DNA of 35,878 nt, taken from Methylobacterium sp. J-067 (GTDB lineage: Bacteria; Pseudomonadota; Alphaproteobacteria; Rhizobiales; Beijerinckiaceae). The notes under the pieces were generated by a model. That model was not told the origin of the DNA. It made no database searches and worked only from the letters and a program-made list of their open reading frames with translations. How positions within the stretch are numbered: the first letter of the stretch is position 1; the number at the start of each line of letters is the position of its first letter. The stretch is taken from the NCBI RefSeq assembly GCF_022829465.1, contig NZ_JAKSXZ010000035.1, positions 1-35,878 of the forward strand. The letters are read 5' to 3'. Below are positions 24,678 through 33,751 of this stretch, piece by piece. Position numbers and translations under genes: made by a program.

Positions 24678-25082
24678 GTGTCCGACCCGCTCTATACCGT
24701 GACACAGCTCGCCAACGACCTCAGCGTGACGGCGAGAACAGTCCGTTTCTACGAGGACAAGGGTCTCCTCAATCCTCAGCGGGTGGGGAATACGCGGGTC
24801 TACACGCATCGGGACCGGGCGCGGCTGATCCTCATCCTGCGCGGCAAGCGGCTCGGCTTCACCCTGCGCGAAATCAAGGAATATCTCGATCTCTACGACG
24901 CGGACCCGACGCGGCAGGAGCAGCTTCGCGCCCTGCTGAAGCGGGTGCAGAACCGCATCGACAGCCTGATCGAGCAGGAGAAGGCCCTGGTCGAGACGCT
25001 CGGCGAGTTGCGCGCCATCGAGCAGCAGGCCCAGACCGCGCTGGCGGCCCAACAGCGGGGCTCGGCGCGCCGGGCGCGCTGA
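24678..25082 (+). CDS. MerR family transcriptional regulator (LiuR-like)
   Basis: DNA-binding regulator of 134 residues. The N-terminal winged helix-turn-helix is complete: YTVTQLANDLSVTARTVRFY, EDKGLLNP, RVYTHRDRARL, GFTLREIKEYLDLYD. A long helix (about 80-120) forms the antiparallel dimer coil, and the tail is short. The effector end has no metal-binding cysteines, which fits LiuR-type regulators that sense acyl-CoAs. The GTG at 24678 has AGAAGG about 6 bases upstream; an upstream GTG at 24642 is possible but lacks a site. It lies 103 bases ahead of fadA on the same strand, so it probably regulates the beta-oxidation operon and perhaps the divergent fadL-like gene. Confidence 0.86.
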   Translation: MSDPLYTVTQLANDLSVTARTVRFYEDKGLLNPQRVGNTRVYTHRDRARLILILRGKRLGFTLREIKEYLDLYDADPTRQEQLRALLKRVQNRIDSLIEQEKALVETLGELRAIEQQAQTALAAQQRGSARRAR

Positions 25083-25185
25083 CCACCCCCTCCCCTTTCC
25101 CCCGTTGCCTCCGAACCGGCCGCCGCGCCGGGTGCGGGCGGCTGCGCGTCTTCCCCCACCATCGCGACCGTTCCGAGAGGACAGC

Positions 25186-26322
25186 ATGACCAACGTGGTT
25201 ATCGCGGGCTATGCACGCTCGCCCTTCACCCCGGCCAAGAAGGGCGCCCTCGCGCGGGTCCGCCCGGACGACCTCGCCGCGCAGGTGGTGCGCCGGCTCG
25301 TGGCCGAGGCGGCGATCCCCTCGAAGGAGATCGAGGACCTGATCGTCGGCTGCGCCTTCCCCGAGGGCGAGCAGGGCTTCAACGTCGCCCGGCTGATCGG
25401 GCTGATGGCCGACCTCGACCTCAGTGTCGGCGGCGTCACCGTGAACCGCTTCTGCGGCTCGTCCATGCAGTCGGTCCACATGGCGGCCGGGCAGATCGCG
25501 CTGGGGGCCGGCGAGGCCTTCGTCTGCGCGGGGGTCGAGAGCATGAGCCGCGTGCCGATGATGGGCTTCAACCCGATGCCGAACCCGGCCCTGCACGAGA
25601 AGCGCCCCGGCGCCTACATCGGCATGGGCGACACCGCCGAGAACGTCGCCCGCCGCTGGGAGATTTCCCGCGCCGATCAGGAAGCCTTCGCCGTGGCGAG
25701 CCACCGCAAGGCCGCCGCCGCGCAGGCTGAGGGCCGGCTTGCGGCCGAGATCGTGCCCATCGCCACCAAGGGCGGCACCGTCGAGACCGACGGCTGCATC
25801 CGGGCGGATGCCAGCGCGGAAGGGCTCGCCGGCCTGAAGCCCGCCTTCCAGCAGGACGGCTCGGTCACGGCCGGCACCTCCTCGCCCCTCACCGACGGCG
25901 CCTCGGCGGTGCTGGTGTGCAGCGAGGCCTTCGCCAGCCGCCACGGGCTGAAGCCCCTCGCGCGGGTCGCCGCCGTCGCCATCTCGGGCTGCGAGCCGGA
26001 GATCATGGGCATCGGCCCCGTCGCCGCCTCGCGGAAGGCCCTGGCGCGGGCTGGGATCACCGCTGACGCGCTGAGCGTAGTCGAATTGAACGAGGCCTTC
26101 GCCTCCCAGTCGATCGCCTGCATCCGCGACCTCGGCCTCGACGAGGCCATTGTGAACATCGATGGCGGCGCCATCGCGCTCGGCCATCCGCTGGGCGCCA
26201 CGGGCGCGCGCATCGTCGGCAAGGCGGCCTCGCTGCTCGCCCGCGAGGGTGGTCGCTTCGCGCTGGCCACCCAGTGCATCGGCGGCGGCCAGGGCATCGC
26301 CACCCTTCTGGAGCGCATCTGA
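25186..26322 (+). CDS. fadA: Acetyl-CoA acyltransferase (3-ketoacyl-CoA thiolase)
   Basis: Thiolase of 378 residues that cleaves 3-ketoacyl-CoA with CoA to acetyl-CoA and a shortened acyl-CoA, the last step of beta-oxidation. All catalytic elements are present: nucleophile C90 in NRFCGSSMQS, H334 in ALGHPLGATGAR, and C364 in QCIGGGQG. It is slightly shorter than the usual 390 residues because a loop before TAGTSSPLTDGASAVL is reduced. The ATG at 25186 has GAGAGG five bases upstream. Its TGA overlaps the next ATG as TGATG, which implies coupled translation with the FadN-like partner, as expected for the two halves of a trifunctional complex. Confidence 0.92.
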   Translation: MTNVVIAGYARSPFTPAKKGALARVRPDDLAAQVVRRLVAEAAIPSKEIEDLIVGCAFPEGEQGFNVARLIGLMADLDLSVGGVTVNRFCGSSMQSVHMAAGQIALGAGEAFVCAGVESMSRVPMMGFNPMPNPALHEKRPGAYIGMGDTAENVARRWEISRADQEAFAVASHRKAAAAQAEGRLAAEIVPIATKGGTVETDGCIRADASAEGLAGLKPAFQQDGSVTAGTSSPLTDGASAVLVCSEAFASRHGLKPLARVAAVAISGCEPEIMGIGPVAASRKALARAGITADALSVVELNEAFASQSIACIRDLGLDEAIVNIDGGAIALGHPLGATGARIVGKAASLLAREGGRFALATQCIGGGQGIATLLERI

Positions 26323-28643
26323 TGACCGGGATCCGCAAAGTCGCCGTCATCGGCGCCGGAGTCATGGGCTCCGGCATCGCCGCCCATGTCGCCAATGCCG
26401 GCGTGCCGGTGCTCCTGATGGACATCGTCCCGGAGGGCGCCGCCGACCGGAACGCGCTGGCCAAGGGCGCCATCGCCAAAATGCTGAAGACGGAGCCCGC
26501 CGCCTTCATGTCCCCCCGCGCCGCCAAGCTGGTTGAGGCGTGCAACATCGAGGACCATCTCGACCGCTTGGCGGACGTCGACTGGATCGTCGAGGTGGTG
26601 ATCGAGCGTCTGGACGCGAAGCAGGCCCTCTACCGCCGCATCGACGCGGTGCGCCGGCCGGGCACGGCGGTGTCGTCCAACACCTCGACCATTCCGCTCG
26701 CCGCGCTGATCGAGGGGATGCCGGACGCCTTCGCGAAGGACTTCCTCATCACCCACTTCTTCAACCCGCCGCGCTACATGCGGCTGCTCGAAGTCGTGAC
26801 CGGCCCGAAGACCGATCCGGCGCTCGCCGCGACGGTGACGGACTTCGCCGACCGCAAGCTCGGCAAGAGCGTTGTGCCCTGCAAGGACCGGCCGGGCTTC
26901 ATCGCCAACCGGCTCGGGATCTTCTGGATCCAGAACGCCATCGCGGCGGCCGACGACCTCGGCGTGCCGGTGGAGGAGGCGGACGCCATCATGGGCCGCC
27001 CCTTCGGCATCCCGAAGACCGGCGTGTTCGGCCTCGTGGATCTCGTGGGCCTCGACCTGATCCCGCACACCACCAAGAGCCTGCGGGCGGCCCTGCCGGC
27101 GGAGGACGCGTTCCACGCCACCTACCGCGAGATGCCTCTGGTCACGACGCTGATCGCGGAGGGCTATACCGGCCGCAAGGGTAAGGGCGGCTTCTACCGC
27201 CTGAACCGCACGAACGGACAGAAGACCAAGGAGGCCGTCGACCTCAAGACCGGCGCCTACCGGCCCTCCGCCAAGGCGGACCTGCCCGAGTTGAAGGAGG
27301 CCAAGGGCCCCCGCGCGGTGCTCGACCTGCCCGGTCGCGTCGGCGCCTATGCCTGGACGGTGATCGGCCCAACGCTGGCCTACGCCGCCGGCCTCGTGGG
27401 CGAGGCGAGCGACGAGATCGCCGCCATCGATGAGGCCATGCGCCTCGGCTACAACTGGAAGTGGGGTCCGTTCGAGCTGATCGACAAGATCGGCGGCGCC
27501 TATGTGGCCGAGCGGTTGGCGAAGGACGGACACCCCGTCCCGCCGATCCTCGCCGGGCTCGATGGCAAGACGTTCTACCGCGTCGAAAGCGGCGAGCGGC
27601 AAGTCCTCACCGCCGGGGGCGACTACAAAACAATCGTGCGCCCCGAGGGCGTGCTGCGGCTGGATGACATCAAGCTGGCCGCCAAGCCGCTCCTCAAGAA
27701 CGGCTCGGCCGCCCTGTGGGACATCGGCGACGGCGTGGTGTGCTTCGAGTTCACCTCGCAGGCGAACGCGCTGGATGAACAGATCATGGTCCTGCTTGGC
27801 AAGACCATCAAGCTCGTGAAGTCCCAGTACAAGGCGCTCGTCGTCTATAACGAGGGCTCGAACTTCTCGGTCGGCGCGAATCTCGGGCTCGCCCTGTTCG
27901 CCGCCAACATCGCCGCCTGGGGCGAGATCGAGAAGCTGGTCTCTGTCGGCCAGCAGACCTACGGGCAGCTGAAATACGCCCCCTTCCCCGTGGTCAGCGC
28001 CCCCGCCGGAATGGCGCTCGGCGGCGGCTGCGAGATCCTGCTCCACTCGGACGCGGTGCAGGCCCATGCCGAGACCTATATCGGCCTTGTGGAAGCCGGT
28101 GTCGGCCTCGTGCCGGCCTGGGGCGGCTGCAAGGAGATGCTGGCCCGCTGGCAATCGGCGCCAAAGATGCCGCGGGGGCCGATGCCCGCCGCCGCCAAGG
28201 TGTTCGAGACGATCTCGACCGCCACCGTCGCCAAGTCGGCGGAAGAGGCACGGGACCTGCTGTTCCTGCGCCCGAGTGACGGCATCACCATGAACCGCGA
28301 CCGGCTGCTCGCCGACGCCAAGGCCAAGGCCCTGTCCCTGGTGGAGGGCTACGCACCGCCCCAGCCCGTGACGCTTACCCTCCCCGGCCCGGCCGGCGGC
28401 CTCGCCATGCGCATGGCGGCCGAGGGTTTTGCGAGACGGGGCATCGCCACCCAGCACGACCTCGTGGTCGCCGGGGAACTCGCCCGCGTCCTGTCCGGCG
28501 GCGAGGCCGACACCCTCGATACCCTGGACGAGGAGGCGATCCTCGACCTCGAACGCGACAGCTTCATGCGCCTCGTGCGGACGGAGGCGACCCTCGACCG
28601 GTTCGAGAGCGTGATCGAGACCGGCCGCCCGGTGAGGAACTGA
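26322..28643 (+). CDS. 3-hydroxyacyl-CoA dehydrogenase / enoyl-CoA hydratase fusion (FadN-like)
   Basis: Bifunctional beta-oxidation enzyme of 773 residues. It has dehydrogenase first and hydratase last, the order seen in FadN of Bacillus and opposite to E. coli FadB. The NAD site is VAVIGAGVMGSGIA at residues 8-21; the catalytic histidine is H145 in THFFNPPRYM. Two 3HCDH C-terminal repeats follow (PGFIANRLGIF, GYNWKWGPFELIDK). The crotonase domain occupies about 500-690 with GMALGGGCE, and both catalytic glutamates are kept at 571 and 591. It would hydrate trans-2-enoyl-CoA and oxidise the product with NAD. It overlaps fadA by one base and precedes the acyl-CoA dehydrogenase by four. Confidence 0.92.
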   Translation: MTGIRKVAVIGAGVMGSGIAAHVANAGVPVLLMDIVPEGAADRNALAKGAIAKMLKTEPAAFMSPRAAKLVEACNIEDHLDRLADVDWIVEVVIERLDAKQALYRRIDAVRRPGTAVSSNTSTIPLAALIEGMPDAFAKDFLITHFFNPPRYMRLLEVVTGPKTDPALAATVTDFADRKLGKSVVPCKDRPGFIANRLGIFWIQNAIAAADDLGVPVEEADAIMGRPFGIPKTGVFGLVDLVGLDLIPHTTKSLRAALPAEDAFHATYREMPLVTTLIAEGYTGRKGKGGFYRLNRTNGQKTKEAVDLKTGAYRPSAKADLPELKEAKGPRAVLDLPGRVGAYAWTVIGPTLAYAAGLVGEASDEIAAIDEAMRLGYNWKWGPFELIDKIGGAYVAERLAKDGHPVPPILAGLDGKTFYRVESGERQVLTAGGDYKTIVRPEGVLRLDDIKLAAKPLLKNGSAALWDIGDGVVCFEFTSQANALDEQIMVLLGKTIKLVKSQYKALVVYNEGSNFSVGANLGLALFAANIAAWGEIEKLVSVGQQTYGQLKYAPFPVVSAPAGMALGGGCEILLHSDAVQAHAETYIGLVEAGVGLVPAWGGCKEMLARWQSAPKMPRGPMPAAAKVFETISTATVAKSAEEARDLLFLRPSDGITMNRDRLLADAKAKALSLVEGYAPPQPVTLTLPGPAGGLAMRMAAEGFARRGIATQHDLVVAGELARVLSGGEADTLDTLDEEAILDLERDSFMRLVRTEATLDRFESVIETGRPVRN

Positions 28644-28647
28644 CGAG

Positions 28648-30432
28648 ATGCAGACCTACAAGGCTCCCCTGCGCGACATGCGCTTCGTGCTGAACGAACT
28701 GCACGGCAGTGCCGAGGCCCTGCCGGGCCATGAGGACTTCACCCCCGACATCGCCGACGCCATCCTGGAAGAGGCGTCGAAATTCTGCACCGAGCGGCTG
28801 CTGCCGCTGAACGCCTCGGGCGACGAGGAGGGCTGCCGCCTGGAGAACGGCGTCGTGCGCACGCCGAAGGGCTTTCCCGAAGCCTACAAGGCGTTCCGCG
28901 AGGGCGGCTGGACCGCCATGGGCGCGGACCCGGCCTATGGCGGCCAGGGCCTGCCGGCGGGCATCAACAAGCTGGTCGAGGAGATGATCTGCTCGACCAA
29001 CCTGTCCTTCGGCCTCTATCCGGGCCTGAGCCACGGCGCCTATCAGGCGATCGAAGGCCACGCCTCGGAGGAGCTGAAGGCCGCCTACCTGCCCAAGCTC
29101 GTGGACGGCACGTGGTCGGGCACGATGTGCCTGACGGAAGCCCATTGCGGCACTGATCTCGGCCTCTTGCGGACCAAGGCCGTGCCGCAGGGCGACGGCT
29201 CCTATGCCATCACCGGCTCGAAGATCTTCATCTCGGCGGGCGACCACGACCTCACCGAGAACATCGTCCACCTCGTCCTGGCCAAGCTCCCCGATGCGCC
29301 GAAGGGCGTGAAGGGCATCAGCCTGTTCCTCGTGCCGAAGTTCCTGCCCCGGGCGGACGGCACGCCGGGCGAGCGCAACGGCGTCACCTGCTCCGCGCTC
29401 GAACACAAGATGGGCATCAAGGCCTCGGCCACCTGCCAGATGTCCTTCGACGACGCCAAGGGCTGGCTCGTGGGCGAGCCGCACAAGGGCATGCGCGCGA
29501 TGTTCACGATGATGAACAGCGAGCGCCTGTCGGTCGGCATCCAGGGCCTCGGCGCGGGCGAGGCCGCCTACCAGGGCGCCGTCGCCTACGCCAAGGAGCG
29601 GCTCCAGGGCCGGTCCCTTGTGGGGACCAAGCGGCCCGACCTGCCCGCCGACCCGATCCTCGTCCACCCGGACGTGCGGCGGATGCTGATGACGATCCGC
29701 GCCTACAACGAGGGCTGCCGGGCGCTCGGCGCCTGGGTCGCCCGCAGCCTCGACGTGATGGAGCACCATCCCGACCCGGCCGAGCGGCGCCGTGCGGAGG
29801 ATTTCTCGGCGCTGATGACCCCGGTGGTGAAGGCGCTGTTCACCGATCTCGGCTTCGAATCGGCGAGCATCGGGATGCAGGTGTATGGCGGCCACGGCTT
29901 CATCCGCGACCACGGCATGGAGCAATATGTCCGCGATGCCCGGATCTCGATGATCTACGAGGGCACCAACGGCATCCAGGCCCTCGACCTCGTCGGCCGC
30001 AAGCTCCCGGCCCATGCCGGACGCTACCTGCGCAGCTTCTTCCACCCTGTCCTCGCCTTCCTCGACGAGGCCATCGAGGACGACGATCTGGCGCCGCTCG
30101 CCCAGCCCCTCGCCAAGTCCTTCGGCGCGCTGCAACTCGCCACCGCCCACATCGCCCAGAAGGGGATGAAGGACCCGGAGGAGGCGGGTGCCGCCGCCAC
30201 CGAGTACCTGCGCCTCTTCGGGCTGGTGGCGCTCGGCTACGTCTGGCTGCGCTCGGCCAAGGTCGCCCACACGGCGCTCAAGGCCGGCACCGACGAGCGC
30301 GACTTCTACGAGGCGAAGCTCACCACCGCCCGCTTCTACATGGAGCGCATCCTGCCCCAGGTGGCGGGCCTGCTGGCGGCGGTGAAGTCGGGCAAGGGCG
30401 CGATGATGGCGCTGGACGAGGCGATGTTCTGA
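28648..30432 (+). CDS. Acyl-CoA dehydrogenase with C-terminal extension (DmdC-like)
   Basis: FAD enzyme of 594 residues that makes the first double bond in acyl-CoA. It belongs to the long ACAD subgroup with an N-terminal extension and an extra C-terminal helical domain, to which DmdC also belongs. Seen motifs: flavin/substrate loop MCLTEAHCGTDLGLL, then GSKIFISAGDHD, the LEHKMGIKASATCQMSFD middle domain, and catalytic base E438 in ISMIYEGTNGIQALDL. The last about 130 residues form the subgroup-specific domain. It starts four bases after the FadN-like stop with GAGGA about 10 bases upstream. With fadA and the fusion enzyme the operon carries a full beta-oxidation spiral. A DMSP role is not implied by context. 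Confidence 0.9.
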   Translation: MQTYKAPLRDMRFVLNELHGSAEALPGHEDFTPDIADAILEEASKFCTERLLPLNASGDEEGCRLENGVVRTPKGFPEAYKAFREGGWTAMGADPAYGGQGLPAGINKLVEEMICSTNLSFGLYPGLSHGAYQAIEGHASEELKAAYLPKLVDGTWSGTMCLTEAHCGTDLGLLRTKAVPQGDGSYAITGSKIFISAGDHDLTENIVHLVLAKLPDAPKGVKGISLFLVPKFLPRADGTPGERNGVTCSALEHKMGIKASATCQMSFDDAKGWLVGEPHKGMRAMFTMMNSERLSVGIQGLGAGEAAYQGAVAYAKERLQGRSLVGTKRPDLPADPILVHPDVRRMLMTIRAYNEGCRALGAWVARSLDVMEHHPDPAERRRAEDFSALMTPVVKALFTDLGFESASIGMQVYGGHGFIRDHGMEQYVRDARISMIYEGTNGIQALDLVGRKLPAHAGRYLRSFFHPVLAFLDEAIEDDDLAPLAQPLAKSFGALQLATAHIAQKGMKDPEEAGAAATEYLRLFGLVALGYVWLRSAKVAHTALKAGTDERDFYEAKLTTARFYMERILPQVAGLLAAVKSGKGAMMALDEAMF

Positions 30433-30448
30433 GAAACGGAGTGGCGTG

Positions 30449-30757
30449 ATGGCGGATATCGGAACCCTGGTCGAATCCATCGAGGAGCGCGCGGAGGCGC
30501 TGAGCACCCTCGGCTACCGGGTGCGGTTCGACCTCACCGACGGCGGCAGCATCCTTTTGGATGCCACCGGCGGTAAGGTCGACGTCTCCACCGCCGAGGG
30601 CGGGGAGGCAGACACGGTGATGAAGCTCAGCTCCGACAACCTGCTCAAGCTGGTGAACGGCAAGCTCAGCCCGATGATGGCCTTCTCCACCGGCCGGCTG
30701 AAGGTGCAGGGCTCGCAAGGGGTGGCGATGAAGCTCGCCGGGCTGCTCGACGCCTAG
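30449..30757 (+). CDS. SCP2 sterol-transfer family protein
   Basis: Small soluble protein of 102 residues covering one complete SCP2 domain (VRFDLTDGGSILLDATGGK, DTVMKLSSDNLLKLVNGKL, MMAFSTGRLKVQG). Such domains form a hydrophobic tunnel that holds fatty acyl chains or acyl-CoA. It is the last gene of the fad operon, 16 bases after the acyl-CoA dehydrogenase, so an acyl-CoA carrier role in beta-oxidation is likely. The ATG at 30449 has CGGAG at a good distance; a GTG directly before it is also in frame. Its TAG overlaps the stop of the convergent epoxide hydrolase gene by four bases (CTAG). Confidence 0.87.
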   Translation: MADIGTLVESIEERAEALSTLGYRVRFDLTDGGSILLDATGGKVDVSTAEGGEADTVMKLSSDNLLKLVNGKLSPMMAFSTGRLKVQGSQGVAMKLAGLLDA

Positions 30758-31884
30758 CCCCGCGCCCATTCCCGGAGGTCCGCGACGAACAGGTCGGGGA
30801 CCTCCATCGCCGCGAAATGCCCGCCGCGCGGCATGTCCCGCCAGCGGGTGACGGCGTAGCCGCGCTCCACCCATTCCCGAGGCGGGGCGAGGGTGCGCGG
30901 ATCGGGATAGGCGGCGAAGGCGGTGGGCACCGTGACGCGGGTGCCTTCCGGCATCCGCCGGGCGCCCTCCGCGCGGGCCCCGGCATAGTACCACGTCGCC
31001 GTCCCGAAGCTGTCGGTGGCGAGGTAGAACAGGGCGTTGGTGAGCAGCGTGTCCTTGGAGAACACTGCCTCGAACGGGCGCTCGCGCAGGTCGGCCCAAT
31101 CGTGGAAGCGCTCTACCAGCCAGGCCAGTTGCGCCACCGGCTCGTCGGCCATCGCGTAGTTCAGCGAGAGCGGCTTCGTGCCCTGCAGGTCCGCATAGGC
31201 GCCGAGCCGGGCCTGGGCGTCCTGGGCGCCCTTGCGCCATCGCGTCTCCGCCTCGGTCGATGCCTCGGCATCGGGCTGGACCAGCAGGTAGTTGAGGTGG
31301 ATCGCCTTGAGGCTCGCCGCATGGTCGAGGGCGAGCCACGTGGTGACGCCCGCCCCCCAATCGCCGCCCTGCGCATGGTAGCGCGCGTAGCCCAGTTCCT
31401 CGCGCATCAGCCTGTCGAACAGCCGCGCCGTGGTGCGCGGCCCGATGGGCGCCCGCGGCTTGCCGGAGAAGCCGAAGCCCGGCAGTGCGGGCACCACCAC
31501 GTCGAACGCGTCCTCCGCCCGGCCCCCGAAGCGCGAGGGGAAGGCCAGGGGCTCGATCACCTGCCAGAACTCGTAGACCGAGCCCGGCCAGCCATGCGTG
31601 AGAAGCAGCGGACGCTTCCCCTGCGCCTCGCCCACCACGTGGACGACATGGATGTCGAGATCCTCGTTCCGCGCCAGGAACTGCGGGAATCGGTTCAGAT
31701 CGGCCGCCGCCGCCTCGTGGTCGAACCCGTCGAGCCAATAGGCGCAGAGATCGCGCAGGACATCCGGGTCGCAGCCGTAGCGCCAGCCGGCGCCCTCGGG
31801 CAGGCGCGGCATCCGGTAGGCGCGCACCCGCTCCCGCAGCCACGCGAGGCGGTCCGCATCCCAGCTTAGGGTGAAAGGCTGCAT
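30754..31884 (-). CDS. Epoxide hydrolase (alpha/beta hydrolase with EHN domain)
   Basis: Cytoplasmic alpha/beta hydrolase of 376 residues in the microsomal-type epoxide hydrolase family, converting epoxides to diols. The N-terminal EHN domain fills about residues 1-105 (FTLSWDADRLAWLRERV, WRYGCDPDVLRDLCAYWL). The oxyanion loop is HGWPG at 97-101, the nucleophile D175 lies in GGDWGAG, and the catalytic histidine H356 is in RGGHFAAME. The ATG at 31884 has AAGGGA about 9 bases upstream; longer in-frame starts run into the divergent gene and are rejected. It diverges from the xoxF-like gene across 85 bases. The natural substrate is unknown; detoxification or fatty-acid epoxide turnover are possible. 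Confidence 0.88.
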   Translation of the reverse strand: MQPFTLSWDADRLAWLRERVRAYRMPRLPEGAGWRYGCDPDVLRDLCAYWLDGFDHEAAAADLNRFPQFLARNEDLDIHVVHVVGEAQGKRPLLLTHGWPGSVYEFWQVIEPLAFPSRFGGRAEDAFDVVVPALPGFGFSGKPRAPIGPRTTARLFDRLMREELGYARYHAQGGDWGAGVTTWLALDHAASLKAIHLNYLLVQPDAEASTEAETRWRKGAQDAQARLGAYADLQGTKPLSLNYAMADEPVAQLAWLVERFHDWADLRERPFEAVFSKDTLLTNALFYLATDSFGTATWYYAGARAEGARRMPEGTRVTVPTAFAAYPDPRTLAPPREWVERGYAVTRWRDMPRGGHFAAMEVPDLFVADLREWARG

Positions 31885-31969
31885 GTGAGGGTCCCTTGCT
31901 CTCGGCACGGGAAACGCGGGACAGACGCCGGGGCTGCATGACGCCCCGCTCATCGCGCGAGGATCCTCC

Positions 31970-33742
31970 GTGACCCTTTTTCTTCGCTCCCTCGGCCTGC
32001 TCGCCGCCCTGGCGCTCCCCGCTGCCCCGGCCGCCCGCGCCGAGACGGTGCTCCAGACGATGGACGCGGCCAACACCCGCTACTCATCCCTCACGCAGAT
32101 CGACGCGGGCAACGTCGCCCGGCTGAAGGTCGCCTGGACCTTCTCGACGGGCGTGCTGCGCGGCCACGAGGGCGCCCCCCTCGTCGTCGGCACGGTGATG
32201 TACGTGCACACGCCGTTCCCGAACATCGTCTACGCCCTCGACCTCGCCCACGAGGGGAAGATCCTCTGGCGCTACAGTCCGCGCCAGGACCCGACCGTGA
32301 TCGCGGTGATGTGCTGCGACACGGTCCATCGCGGGCTTAGTTATGCGAACGGGCGGCTGTTCCTGCAGCAGGCGGACACGACGCTCGTCGCCCTCGATCC
32401 GGCCACCGGCAAGGTCCTCTGGTCCGTGAAGAACGGCGATCCCGGCCGGGGCGAGACCAACACCGCCACCGTCCTGCCGGTGAAGGATGAAGTGATCGTC
32501 GGCCTGTCGGGGGGCGAGTACGGCGCCCGCTGCCCCGTCACCGCCTACGATCAGGCGACCGGGAAACAACGCTGGCGCGCCTACGCGGTCGGGCCGGATG
32601 CCGACATCCTGTTCGATCCCGACAAGACTACGTCCCTCGGCAAGCCGGTCGGCCCGGATTCCTCCCTGACGACCTGGGAGGGGGACCAGTGGAGGATCGG
32701 CGGCGGCTGCGCCTGGGGGTGGTTCTCCTACGACCCCGACCTGAACCTCGTCTATTACGGCACGAGCAACCCCTCGACCTGGAACCCGGCCCAGCGCCCC
32801 GGCGACAACCGGTGGGCCGAGGCGATCATCGCCCGCGACGCCGACACGGGGGTCGCCCGCTGGGTCTACCAGATGACGCCCCACGACCAGTGGGACTTCG
32901 ACGGCGTGAACGAGATGATCCTCACCGAGCAGGAGATCGGCGGGACGCGCCGTAAGGTGCTCACCCATTTCGACCGCAACGGCTTCGGCTACACCCTCGA
33001 CCGGGCGACAGGCGCGCTGCTGGTGGCGGAGAAGTTCGACCCCAGCGTCAACTGGGCGACGAAGATCGAGCAGGACCCCGCCCGGCCCGATTACGGGCGC
33101 CCGGTCCTCGCCAAGCGCTACGCCCCCGAGGAGGCCGGCGAGGAGGAGGTCACGAAGGGCATCTGCCCGGGAGCGCTCGGTGCCAAGAACCAGCAGCCCG
33201 CCGCCTACTCGCCACAGACCGGCCTGTTCTACGTGCCCACCAACCACATGTGCATGGATTACGAGCCGTTCCGCGTCACCTACACCCCCGGCCAGCCCTA
33301 TGTCGGCGCGACGCTGACCCTGCACCCGCCGGAGGGCGACAGCCATACCGGCGCGTTCATCGCCTGGGACGGCGCGAAGGGGCGTATCGCGTGGTCGAAG
33401 CCCGAGCCCTTCTCGGTCTGGTCCGGGGCGCTGGCGACGGCGGGGGGCGTGGTCTTCTACGGGACGCTCGAAGGCTATCTGAAGGCCGTCGACGCCCGCG
33501 ACGGGCGCGAACTCTACCGCTTCAAGACGCCCTCCGGCATCGTCGGCAACGTCACGACCTACATGGCGGACGGCCGGCAATACGTAGCCGTGCTCTCCGG
33601 CGTCGGCGGCTGGGCGGGAATCGGACTCGCGGCGGGCCTGACCGACCCGGCGGACGGGTCCGGCGCGGTCGGCGGCTACGCCGCCCTGTCGCAATACACC
33701 GCGACGGGCGGGCAGCTCACCGTGTTCGAACTGGCGGAGTGA
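31970..33742 (+). CDS. xoxF: XoxF-like lanthanide-dependent PQQ methanol dehydrogenase
   Basis: Periplasmic PQQ alcohol dehydrogenase of 590 residues, the size of XoxF. The Sec signal peptide ends at about residue 24 (APAARA before ETV). The eight-bladed propeller carries the vicinal disulfide C115-C116 ([10 protein letters not shown]), E183 (GGEYG), N267 (SNPSTWNP), and the catalytic D309 with D311 in [14 protein letters not shown]. The second aspartate is the lanthanide signature absent from MxaF. The C-terminus ([22 protein letters not shown]) is closely XoxF-like. The GTG start has GAGGAT upstream. No xoxG cytochrome or xoxJ follows; the next gene is convergent nine bases away. ExaF-type ethanol dehydrogenase is the main alternative, less likely given the C-terminus. 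Confidence 0.87.
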   Translation: MTLFLRSLGLLAALALPAAPAARAETVLQTMDAANTRYSSLTQIDAGNVARLKVAWTFSTGVLRGHEGAPLVVGTVMYVHTPFPNIVYALDLAHEGKILWRYSPRQDPTVIAVMCCDTVHRGLSYANGRLFLQQADTTLVALDPATGKVLWSVKNGDPGRGETNTATVLPVKDEVIVGLSGGEYGARCPVTAYDQATGKQRWRAYAVGPDADILFDPDKTTSLGKPVGPDSSLTTWEGDQWRIGGGCAWGWFSYDPDLNLVYYGTSNPSTWNPAQRPGDNRWAEAIIARDADTGVARWVYQMTPHDQWDFDGVNEMILTEQEIGGTRRKVLTHFDRNGFGYTLDRATGALLVAEKFDPSVNWATKIEQDPARPDYGRPVLAKRYAPEEAGEEEVTKGICPGALGAKNQQPAAYSPQTGLFYVPTNHMCMDYEPFRVTYTPGQPYVGATLTLHPPEGDSHTGAFIAWDGAKGRIAWSKPEPFSVWSGALATAGGVVFYGTLEGYLKAVDARDGRELYRFKTPSGIVGNVTTYMADGRQYVAVLSGVGGWAGIGLAAGLTDPADGSGAVGGYAALSQYTATGGQLTVFELAE

Positions 33743-33751
33743 CGGGGGCGC

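Noticed and set aside
24540..25189. GGAGGGGGG followed by ATG at 24554, opening a 212-codon frame
   Set aside because: The ribosome site is excellent, but the frame runs through the merR gene out of phase and its product is Ala/Arg/Gly-rich with no family resemblance. MerR motifs in the other frame are unmistakable.
25677..28457. 926-codon open frame on the minus strand
   Set aside because: Antisense shadow of fadA and the FadN-like gene, a common effect of strong GC bias at the third codon position.
32084..33694. 536-codon open frame antisense to xoxF
   Set aside because: Shadow frame; no motif, and the sense strand has every XoxF active-site residue.
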